From JALYNX01 sp963780755 (GTDB taxonomy: Bacteria > Actinomycetota > Acidimicrobiia > Spongiisociales > ZC4RG35): a stretch of 64,000 bases of DNA. The stretch spans positions 248,001 to 312,000 of the forward strand of contig CAWACX010000001.1 of assembly GCA_963780755.1 (NCBI GenBank). Direction: 5' to 3'. Made by a program: the position numbers and the translations under genes. The notes below the pieces were generated by a model, which was given only the letters and a program-made list of their open reading frames with translations, had not been told where the DNA came from and made no database searches. Positions 27,741-34,560 of this stretch are shown in pieces; within the stretch, counting starts at the first letter, position 1; each line of letters begins with the position of its first letter.

Positions 27741-28079
27741 ATGTGGTGGGCCTCACCGGGGCGGCATGGCTTCGATCGCTCCAAGGATTTCTCGACTGTT
27801 CACCAGACATCTGACGAGCTGGGCGCAGTGGTCAATCCGACGACGTTTACCCGGACCACGAAGAAGCTGGCAGTCGAGGCCGGCGTTCCCCCCCTGACCC
27901 CTCACCCGGCAGCGCGGCACACATGGGCAACATTGGCACTCAGTCAGGGCGTGAACGCGAAGGTCGTCCAAGAGCGGCTCGGACACAGTTCGATTGCGAT
28001 CACGCTCGACCGCTACAGCCACCTCATCGAGGGGATGGATCGGGAAGCGGCCGAGCAAGTCGCCGCGCTGATCCAATGA
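27741..28079 (+). pseudogene. Tyrosine integrase, C-terminal remnant
   Basis: About 100 residues of a tyrosine recombinase catalytic domain: TPHPAARHTWATLALS (His-x-x-Arg), VVQERLGHSSIAITLDRYSH (box II His/Trp position and the nucleophile Tyr). The N-terminal core-binding domain and first catalytic Arg are absent and upstream frames do not supply them. It lies inside the tRNA-Leu element and is most likely what remains of the integrase that inserted it. Confidence 0.78.
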
Positions 28080-28178
28080 CGAGACGGCGTCGGGAATGAC
28101 ACACCGTTCCCCCCGCTTGTGCTGGTCGCCGGGCCGCGTCCTGGATTGAGACTCTCGCGCACCCAGTAGTTTCAGTGA

Positions 28179-28667
28179 ATGAATAGTTCACTCTCAGTGG
28201 CGAGCCTGTTCGATTACAGCTACTGGGCGACCCATCAAATCCTGTCAGCGGCAAGCGAAGCCTCGCCTGCGTTGTTCGGTGCTCCTGGCGAATACACATA
28301 CCGCGGGCTCCGGGCCACGCTCGTCCATGCCCTCGACGTTGAGGAGAGTTGGCGTCAACGTCTCAGGGGCGAGCCGGCGTCCGTTCATGACACGAAGCTC
28401 GACCCTGAGCGTTTCCCCGATGTTGCAACGCTCGGGCAGGCGTGGGATGAGGATGAAGCCGTAATGCGAGCATGGCTATTCCATCTCAGTGAGGACGACT
28501 TGAGCAACGTGGTCGACCTCGGTCCCAAGGATCGTTTTCCACTCTGGGTGTTCCTGACTCACATCATCACCCACAGCACCCAGCAGCGCCGAGACGCGGC
28601 CCTGATTCTCGAACGAGCAGGCCACACTCCACCAGAAATCGACTTCCTTTACTACGCGGACTCTTGA
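28179..28667 (+). CDS. DinB/YfiT-like protein
   Basis: 162 residues, an all-helical bundle. Family features are the early LFDYSYWATHQIL helix, HALDVEESWRQRL, and HIITHSTQQRRDAALIL near the C terminus; His residues in these helices bind a metal in DinB-like enzymes, some of which are thiol transferases. It lies next to the right end of the tRNA-Leu element. Cofactor and substrate unknown. Confidence 0.72.
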   Translation: MNSSLSVASLFDYSYWATHQILSAASEASPALFGAPGEYTYRGLRATLVHALDVEESWRQRLRGEPASVHDTKLDPERFPDVATLGQAWDEDEAVMRAWLFHLSEDDLSNVVDLGPKDRFPLWVFLTHIITHSTQQRRDAALILERAGHTPPEIDFLYYADS

Positions 28668-28732
28668 GTCCCTCACCCACTCCGGAACCCGTGCAACCCA
28701 ACCGAGGGATCGAACGGGTGTCCGCTGAGAAT

Positions 28733-28750
28733 GGTTGCAAAATGGTTGCA
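28733..28750. repeat. Candidate integrase arm-type site, right
   Basis: Same 18 bp as at 27072-27089, about 38 bp inside the right attachment repeat. A single inverted heptamer TGCAACC is at 28692-28698, giving the mix of direct and inverted arm sites common in integrase att regions. Confidence 0.5.
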
Positions 28751-28789
28751 AGCGGCCTCCCGGCGCCGGCGAGCGACGCCGAAAAACCC

Positions 28790-28877
28790 TGGTGCGGGTG
28801 AGAGGAGTTGAACCTCCACGACCTTTCGGTCACAGGGACCTAAACCCTGCCGCGTCTGCCATTTTCGCCACACCCGC
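28790..28877 (-). tRNA. tRNA-Leu(TAG)
   Basis: Minus-strand cloverleaf with acceptor GCGGGTG/CACCCGC, discriminator A, encoded CCA, anticodon stem CAGGG/CCCTG around TTTAGGT, and a long variable arm (class II). Its 3' 59 bases were supplied by the element. Confidence 0.95.
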
Positions 28878-28921
28878 GTGGTGGGCTTTCGATCTCGAAC
28901 CCCAGAGAGTGGGCTGTGTAG

Positions 28922-28994
28922 TGGGTCGCCTGGGATTCGAACCCAGAACCTGCGGGTTAAGAGCCCGTTGCGCTGCCAGTTGCGCCAGCGACCC
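28922..28994 (-). tRNA. tRNA-Lys(CTT)
   Basis: Minus strand, 73 nt. Acceptor GGGTCGC/GCGACCC, anticodon loop CTCTTAA, T-loop GGTTCGAATCC, discriminator A; CCA is not encoded. Confidence 0.95.
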
Positions 28995-29007
28995 GGCGGG
29001 GAAGAGG

Positions 29008-29431
29008 TTACTTTCCGGGGTCGGCAACGCCGAGCTGAACAGCAAGGCCTTCGATCCATGCGATGTCGTGTTCCAGGCATCGGCGCACCGTGCACATAGA
29101 GCACCGCGCCAGCGATCCAGAACGGGTTGCGAGCGAGGTCCGGGATGCGCGCTCGAGCTTGCTCTCGAATACGCACGATCTCGGCGCGTCGCTTGCGGTT
29201 GGTGTCACGCGGAATACCCGCTTGCGACCCGGTGCGCGCCTTGATCGCTTCCCACTGCTCCTCGGTGAGCCTCACCTCCCGGCACCAGGTGGCCAGGGTT
29301 GACTTCTTGACCGGGATCAGCTCCATGATCTCCCCATAGGAGAGCCCGGTGCGGCGCAGATCTTTTCCCAACTCGGAGCGCTCCCAGCGCGACAGCGACT
29401 CCCACGAAGCAGTTCGTTGCTCGAGTTCCAT
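29008..29431 (-). pseudogene. Truncated HTH protein (endonuclease-like family)
   Basis: Starts MELEQRTASWESLSRWER at 29431. An HTH region (LRRTGLSYGEIMEL, VKKSTLATWCREV) is followed by a charged helix and then FWIAGAVLYVHGA, which matches the point where related proteins enter a GxALYxAEG-type domain. After ~115 residues the similarity stops and the frame runs on through antisense tRNA genes, so the C-terminal domain has been lost. Such proteins often have LAGLIDADG-like or nuclease folds, but I cannot confirm that here. Confidence 0.5.
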
Positions 29432-29500
29432 CCCCACCTCCGTGGTGCAACCGTACGAAGGAGGTGGGACAAGAAAACGGGGAGAAGTAACCTGACCGCA

Positions 29501-29574
29501 CGGGCTGTGGCGCAGCTTGGTAGCGCGCGACGTTTGGGACGTCGAGGTCGTCGGTTCGAGTCCGACCAGCCCGA
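29501..29574 (+). tRNA. tRNA-Pro(TGG)
   Basis: Acceptor CGGGCTG/CAGCCCG, anticodon loop TTTGGGA in stem CGACG/CGTCG, T-loop GGTTCGAGTCC, discriminator A. CCA not encoded. Confidence 0.95.
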
Positions 29575-29598
29575 CGAAGGCCGTAGAATCGGGCCATC

Positions 29599-29671
<73 letters not shown>

Positions 29672-29709
29672 GAATGGGTCGCCTTACGGGGCGGTACGCC
29701 AAGCCCCTA

Positions 29710-29782
29710 GCCCCCGTAGCTCAATGGATAGAGCGACGGACTTCTAATCCGTAGGTTGGGGGTTCAAGTCCTCCCGGGGGCG
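29710..29782 (+). tRNA. tRNA-Arg(TCT)
   Basis: Acceptor GCCCCCG/CGGGGGC, anticodon stem ACGGA/TCCGT around CTTCTAA, T-loop GGTTCAAGTCC, discriminator G. CCA not encoded. Confidence 0.95.
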
Positions 29783-29801
29783 CGAGGATGACCCATTCCA
29801 T

Positions 29802-29877
29802 GGTGGCCGTAGCTCAGCCCGGTTAGAGCACCTGGTTGTGGTCCAGGAAGTCGCGGGTTCGAATCCCGTCGGTCACC
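29802..29877 (+). tRNA. tRNA-His(GTG)
   Basis: Acceptor GTGGCCG/CGGTCAC with an extra 5' G opposite C, the histidine identity feature. Anticodon stem CCTGG/CCAGG around TTGTGGT, T-loop GGTTCGAATCC. Confidence 0.95.
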
Positions 29878-29933
29878 CTCGAGTGGCCGCTCGGCGCAAG
29901 CCGGGCGGCCACATAGACGATCAGAAAGAGCGA

Positions 29934-31344
29934 ATGACAACCACCATCACCGAGACCGGCCCCTTCGAGAGAACTGGTCATATTCCAGCTGAGCGACGAC
30001 CAGATCACGGCGGGCAAGGCAGCCACGGCGCGCAAGCTGTCTCAGGACATGAAGCTCAAGGGCTTCCGCCCGGGGCGTGCTCCGCTGCCGGTCGTCGAAG
30101 CGGCGGTCGGCGCCGACCGCCTTCGCAGCGAGGTCATCGACGACCTGGTCCCTCCGGTCCTCGGCGAGGTCCTCGAAGCCGAGGAGATCAGGCCCGCCGT
30201 CACCCCCCAACTGGAGCGTCTCGACGAGGTCGATGGCGGGGTCGAGGTCGAGGTCCGGGTCACCCTCTGGCCCAAGATCGAGCTCCCGCCGTACAAGGAC
30301 CGGCGAATCGAGGTGACATCTCCCGAAGTCTCCGAAGAGGAGATGGACACCCAGGTCAAGCGGATGCTGGAGCAGTTCGCCACCGTCGAGGAAGTGGAGC
30401 GGCCTGCCGCGGATGGCGACTTCGTCTCGGTCGATGTCTCGGCGACCAGCAATGGAGAGCCGGTTGCCGAGGCCACAGCGGAGGACTTGCTCTACGAGGT
30501 GGGCTCCGGCCTCCTCATCGAGGGCATCGACGATCAGTTGGTCGGCGCCTCGGCGGGAGCGACCATCGAATTCGCAGGAACCCTGCCTTCGGGGTTCGGC
30601 GACCGGGCCGGCGAAGAGGTCGACTACCGCATCGTTGTCAATGAGGTCAAGGAGAGGATCCTCCCCACCCTCGACGACGATTGGGTCGGCGAGAACACGG
30701 AGTTCGAGACCGTCGACGAGTTGTACGGCGAGCTCCGCGAGGGTCTGAGCGACGCGAAGCGACAGTCGGTCTCCCGCCAGTTCGCCGAGCGCGCCTTGAG
30801 CACGCTCGTCGACCAGGTGGATGTCGATCTGCCCGAGGGCCTGGTTCGCGCCGAGATGGACCAGCACCTCCACCGGTTCCTCCATCGTCTCGAGGAGAAC
30901 GAATTGACCCTCGAGGACTACCTACAGGCATCGGGAATCGAGCAACAGGCGCTGATCGACGACCTCCGAGAACAGGCGGTGCTCTCCCTGAGGAGCCAGC
31001 TGTTGCTCGAGGCTCTTGCCGAGGCCGAGGGGATCGAGGTCACGGAAGAGGACCTCTCCACGGCGCTGCGGGCCCTTGCCGCGCGCTCCGGGGACCCGGT
31101 GGCATATCTGACCGCCTTCCGGGAGAGCGGCCGAGAATTGGCCCTGGCCAGTGATATTCTCAGAAACAGGGCAATGGATGTCCTCTTCGCGAATGCCCAA
31201 CCGGTGGACGAAGACGGCAACCCTGTCGATTTGAGTTTGGAAGATGCCGAGGTCGAGGCGGAAGTCGTCGAGGCCGAGGTCGTCGAGGCCGAGCCACAAG
31301 AGGTGGAGGCCGTCATCGTCGAAGTCGTGGAGGAAGAAGAATGA
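29934..31344 (+). pseudogene. tig: Trigger factor, frameshifted near the N terminus
   Basis: Ribosome-bound chaperone and peptidyl-prolyl isomerase. The ATG at 29934 gives MTTTITETGPFER, then the frame breaks within 29967-29973 (GAGAGAA). The rest, LVIFQLSDDQITAGKAATAR and KGFRPGRAP (the ribosome-binding signature GFRxGxxP), continues in another frame to 31344. No usual start exists in that frame before the ATG at 30049, which would cut the ribosome-binding tail. A two-base contraction of a GA repeat would restore about 470 residues. A long acidic tail of VVEAE-type repeats ends the protein. It overlaps clpP by 4 bp. Confidence 0.88.
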
Positions 31345-31958
31345 AACCCGAGAACTACGTCATCCCAACCGTCTTCGAGCAAACCAGCCGCGGTGAGCGC
31401 TACTTCGATATCTACAGCCGATTACTCAAAGACCGGATCATCTTCCTGGGCACCCCGATCGACGACACCATCGCCAACCTGATCATGGCCCAGCTCCTCC
31501 ACCTCGAATCGGAGGACCCGGACAAGGACATCTTCCTCTATATCAACTCTCCCGGAGGGTCGATCACCTCGCTGTTCGCCATCTACGACACGATTCAGTA
31601 CATCCGGCCCGACGTGAACACGGTCTGCATGGGGATGGCGGCTTCTGCGGCGGCCGTGATCCTCGCCGGTGGGGCCGCGGGCAAGCGCTATGCGCTCCCT
31701 CACGCCAGGGTCATGCTCCACCAGCCACACGGCGGGGCCCAAGGCCAGGCTTCCGACATCGAGATCCAGGCCAGGCTCATCGTCCAGATGCGCGAGCAGC
31801 TCAATCAGATCCTGGCCGACCACACCGGTCAGGACTACGAGAAGATCGCGGTCGACACCGAGCGGGACTACTGGATGCTGGCCGACGCGGCCAAGGAGTA
31901 CGGGGTCATCGACGGAGTTCTCACCCGTCGGGAGCTCTCTGCGGTAGCCTCCCAGTAA
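31341..31958 (+). CDS. clpP: ATP-dependent Clp protease proteolytic subunit
   Basis: 205 residues. The catalytic Ser is in CMGMAASAAAVIL, His in ARVMLHQPHGG, and Asp in the DTERDYWM region. It forms the tetradecameric chamber fed by ClpX. ATGA overlap with tig and a 19-bp gap to clpX indicate the usual tig-clpP-clpX operon. Only one clpP copy is in the window; many actinobacteria have a second. Confidence 0.95.
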   Translation: MKPENYVIPTVFEQTSRGERYFDIYSRLLKDRIIFLGTPIDDTIANLIMAQLLHLESEDPDKDIFLYINSPGGSITSLFAIYDTIQYIRPDVNTVCMGMAASAAAVILAGGAAGKRYALPHARVMLHQPHGGAQGQASDIEIQARLIVQMREQLNQILADHTGQDYEKIAVDTERDYWMLADAAKEYGVIDGVLTRRELSAVASQ

Positions 31959-31977
31959 GGAGGAGGTTCCAACACAG

Positions 31978-33240
31978 ATGGCAAGACTCGGTGACGGCGG
32001 TGAGCTGCTGAAGTGCAGCTTCTGCGGGAAGTCCCAAAAGCAGGTCAAGAAGCTGATCGCAGGGCCCGGCGTCTACATCTGTGACGAGTGCATCGATCTC
32101 TGCAACGAGATCATCGAAGAGGAGTTCTCGACCACCGAGGAGATCAGCTTCACCGAGCTGCCCAAGCCGGTCGAGATCAAGGCCTACCTCGACGACTACG
32201 TGGTCGGGCAGGACGACGCCAAGAAGAAGCTGTCGGTGGCGGTCTACAACCACTACAAGCGGATCCGGAGCGGCGAGGTCCAGCGCGACGTGGAACTGCA
32301 GAAGTCCAACATCCTCCTCATCGGCCCCACCGGGAGCGGTAAGACCCTCCTCGCTCAGACTCTGGCCCGCCAGCTCAACGTCCCCTTCGCCATCGCCGAC
32401 GCCACCAGCCTCACCGAGGCCGGGTACGTGGGTGAGGACGTCGAGAACATCCTGCTCAAGCTGCTCCAGGCAGCCGACTACGACGTCAATCGGGCCCAGC
32501 AGGGGATCATCTACATCGACGAGATCGACAAGGTGTCCCGCAAAGCGGAGAACCCATCGATCACGCGGGACGTCTCCGGCGAGGGAGTGCAGCAGGCGCT
32601 GCTCAAGATCCTCGAAGGGACCCAGGCTTCGGTGCCGCCTCAGGGTGGGCGCAAGCACCCCCACCAGGAATTCATCCAGCTCGACACCACCAACATCCTC
32701 TTCATCTGCGCGGGTGCGTTTGGTGGCCTCGAGGACATCATCGCCAACCGGGTCGGCAAGCGGGGTGTCGGCTTCGGGGCCGATGTGCGCTCTCGCCGCG
32801 ACGGGCGTCCGACGGAGTTGTTGAACCAGGTCATGCCCGAGGACTTGATGAAGTACGGGCTGATCCCCGAGTTCATCGGTCGGCTGCCCGTGATGGCCAC
32901 CGTCGAGGACCTCGACCTGGAGTCCTTGATTCGGATCCTGACCGAGCCCAAGAACGCTCTCATCAAGCAGTACGCCCGGATGTTCGAGATGGACGAAGTC
33001 GAGCTCGTGTTCACCCCGGACTCGCTCGAGGCGATCGCAGAGCTCGCCTTGAAGCGGGGGACCGGCGCCCGCGGGCTGAGGGCGATACTCGAGGAGGTCC
33101 TCCTCAACACGATGTACGACCTGCCTTCGCGTACGGATGTCGACCAGGTGCTCATCGACCGAGACGTGGTGGCCGACAAGGTGAACCCGACCTTGGTCCC
33201 GGCGCGCGAGATCGAGGAGCCAACCGAGCGCTCGGCCTGA
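31978..33240 (+). CDS. clpX: Clp protease ATPase subunit ClpX
   Basis: 420 residues. The N-terminal zinc domain has CSFCGKSQKQV and CDECIDLC; Walker A is GPTGSGKT, Walker B IIYIDEIDK, and the sensor and pore segments are present (RDVSGEGVQ, GFGADVRS). It unfolds substrates for ClpP, including tmRNA-tagged proteins ending in LAA, which links it to ssrA at 18903. A GGAGG site precedes the ATG. Confidence 0.96.
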   Translation: MARLGDGGELLKCSFCGKSQKQVKKLIAGPGVYICDECIDLCNEIIEEEFSTTEEISFTELPKPVEIKAYLDDYVVGQDDAKKKLSVAVYNHYKRIRSGEVQRDVELQKSNILLIGPTGSGKTLLAQTLARQLNVPFAIADATSLTEAGYVGEDVENILLKLLQAADYDVNRAQQGIIYIDEIDKVSRKAENPSITRDVSGEGVQQALLKILEGTQASVPPQGGRKHPHQEFIQLDTTNILFICAGAFGGLEDIIANRVGKRGVGFGADVRSRRDGRPTELLNQVMPEDLMKYGLIPEFIGRLPVMATVEDLDLESLIRILTEPKNALIKQYARMFEMDEVELVFTPDSLEAIAELALKRGTGARGLRAILEEVLLNTMYDLPSRTDVDQVLIDRDVVADKVNPTLVPAREIEEPTERSA

Positions 33241-33397
33241 GCGGCCGCCGGAAGGTCGCCAAAGTTTCCGATCCGACCCCAGGGTCTGCTGGCGCGGCCT
33301 CGGTTATCGTGCAGGCTGACGGGGATTGACTCCGGTTCGACTTCCCCCCTGAGCCGCCCACCGTCGGAAAGCCACTAAAGCGGGCCTCCGAACGGCG

Positions 33398-33508
33398 ATA
33401 GTGGCGGCGGACAAGGGAAACTGGGAGGCGAAGATCCCCGACCTGCAAATGCGGTCACCTGGGTTCGGGGGGAGCCAGTGGTGAGACCGGCCTGTCCCAC
33501 AAAACTAT
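33398..33508 (+). ncRNA. Structured leader RNA upstream of first LPFTG gene
   Basis: A possible nested fold: ATAGT (33398-33402) with ACTAT (33504-33508), GACA with TGTC (33410/33493), ACTGG with CCAGT (33420/33475), and CCCCGA with TCGGGG (33436/33465). The loop CGGTCACC (33452-33459) can pair with GGTG and ACCG (33480-33489), a pseudoknot. The same elements occur at 34348-34460. It ends 20 bases before the ATG, so a cis-acting regulator is likely. Not recognised as a known riboswitch. Confidence 0.55.
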
Positions 33509-33527
33509 GAAGGGATAGGAAACGAAG

Positions 33528-34247
33528 ATGGGGATCGGCCTGCGACGGCTGCGTCTCGTCCTTGCAACGACGACCGCTTTGATACTCGCACTGTCACTGC
33601 TCCTGGTCATGCCGGGTGCCGCGGGTGCAACCGTGGACAAGGGCCACCACGGGACCACGACCACCACATCCGGCGAGGAATGTCCGCCGGACGGCGACGA
33701 TGGCCAGGGCTATCACAAGGGTGGTGGGAAGGGTGGGGACCACGACGATTGTGAAGTGACTACCACCAAGCCGGAGGAGTGCCCGCCCGGTGGAGAGCCC
33801 GGTCATGGCTATGGCAAGGGTGGAAACAAGGGCGGTGGCGACGAAGAGTGCGAGGGGACCACCACAACCACCAAGCCCGAAGAGTGCCCGACCGACGGAG
33901 GCCACGGCGGTGGCGGTGGCCACGACGACGAATGTGAATCGACCACCACGACGACCACCACCACCACGATCGTCGGGGCGGGGACTCTCGTCGTCACGAC
34001 TCTCCCGGGTGGATCCTCAACGACATCGGCGATCGATGAAGGCTCGACGACGACCACCGAGGACGAAGACGACAACATCGTGGGCGGGATCACCGTCACC
34101 ACCACGCCTCCGGACGACGACGACAGCGTGCTCGCCGGCACCCTGCCTTTCACCGGAGCGGACAACGGGCTGCTGGTTGGACTGGGGGCCAGTGCCCTTG
34201 CTCTGGGAGCCTTGTTGCTCTTCGCGGTGCGAAGGGAAGAGTCCTGA
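33528..34247 (+). CDS. LPFTG-anchored surface protein with Cys/Gly/His repeats
   Basis: 239 residues. A signal peptide ends near residue 33 (MPGAAGA). Then come three imperfect units with EECP, a Gly/Lys/His-rich stretch and a second Cys, each separated by Thr runs, followed by a Thr-rich stalk and acidic linker. The end is a sortase signal: LPFTGADNG, a hydrophobic helix, and VRREES. It is probably anchored on the wall. The Cys pairs could form disulfides or bind metal. No sortase gene is in the window. Ribosome site AGGAA is 7 bases upstream. Confidence 0.75.
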   Translation: MGIGLRRLRLVLATTTALILALSLLLVMPGAAGATVDKGHHGTTTTTSGEECPPDGDDGQGYHKGGGKGGDHDDCEVTTTKPEECPPGGEPGHGYGKGGNKGGGDEECEGTTTTTKPEECPTDGGHGGGGGHDDECESTTTTTTTTTIVGAGTLVVTTLPGGSSTTSAIDEGSTTTTEDEDDNIVGGITVTTTPPDDDDSVLAGTLPFTGADNGLLVGLGASALALGALLLFAVRREES

Positions 34248-34274
34248 TCTAAGCCCTGGTCGTCGAAGCTATCG

Positions 34275-34300
34275 AGCCCGGCAGCGTATGCTGCCGGGCT
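34275..34300 (+). terminator. Hairpin after first LPFTG gene
   Basis: Perfect 11-bp stem AGCCCGGCAGC / GCTGCCGGGCT around the loop GTAT, 28 bp after the stop. There is no strong T-run (TTGACT follows). Confidence 0.65.
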
Positions 34301-34347
34301 TGACTAACTCTCGGGTCGCGTCAGTATGTGGCCATCGATCACTGAGA

Positions 34348-34460
34348 GTGGTCGCACCCACAAGGGGAAATGGGAGGCTTTGAAACCAGACCCGTAAGGC
34401 GGTCACCTGGGTCTGGTGGAGCTAGTGGTGAGACCGGCCTGTCCCACGGCGACGAAGGGA
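34348..34460 (+). ncRNA. Structured leader RNA upstream of second LPFTG gene
   Basis: Paralogue of the leader at 33398-33508. The hairpin is CCAGACCC/GGGTCTGG (34386/34409), replacing CCCCGA/TCGGGG in the first copy: different bases, same stem. The loop CGGTCACC (34400-34407) again can pair with GGTG and ACCG at 34427-34436. Near-identical 3' block TGGTGAGACCGGCCTGTCCC is followed by GAAGGGATAGGAA. This is evidence of a conserved fold. Confidence 0.6.
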
Positions 34461-34470
34461 TAGGAAGAGA

Positions 34471-34560
34471 ATGAATTCGCTCGTGGCGACCTCGGTCGTC
34501 CAATGCAGTGACTCGCGAACGCGCCAAGCGCGCGTTCTTTGCGTTGGGAGGCGGGCTTGA
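34471..34560 (+). CDS. Possible 29-residue leader ORF
   Basis: The conserved AGGAAGAGA sits directly before an ATG, as in the first leader copy before its gene. The frame reads MNSLVATSVVQ and stops at TGA 34558-34560, overlapping the TTG start of the surface protein (TTGA). It could be a coupled leader peptide, or the true start of the surface gene if a frameshift has occurred. I cannot decide from one sequence. Confidence 0.35.
   Translation: MNSLVATSVVQCSDSRTRQARVLCVGRRA
34517..34537 (+). promoter_or_regulatory. Hairpin inside the leader ORF
   Basis: GAACGCGC pairs with GCGCGTTC around the loop CAAGC, followed by TTTGCG. It lies between the leader RNA and the GGGAGG site (34546-34551) of the downstream gene, so it could act as an attenuator or block ribosome access. 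Confidence 0.45.

Larger units (their letters stand above)
26907..28847. mobile_element. Small element integrated in tRNA-Leu(TAG)
   Basis: 59-bp perfect direct repeats at 26907-26965 and 28789-28847 cover the tRNA-Leu CCA end to the anticodon loop. The right copy is part of the whole tRNA; the left is the displaced 3' part. Between them lie an integrase C-terminal remnant, candidate integrase arm-type sites, a YcxB-like membrane protein and a DinB-like protein. Crossover in the anticodon loop is typical for tyrosine recombinases. The integrase is truncated, so the element is probably fixed. Confidence 0.8.

Noticed and set aside
33398..33508. Cobalamin riboswitch
   Set aside because: AAGGGAAA and the GAGACCGGCC block recall the B12 core, but the usual arms and kissing loop are missing, and the downstream genes have no B12 link. 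A covariance search would decide.
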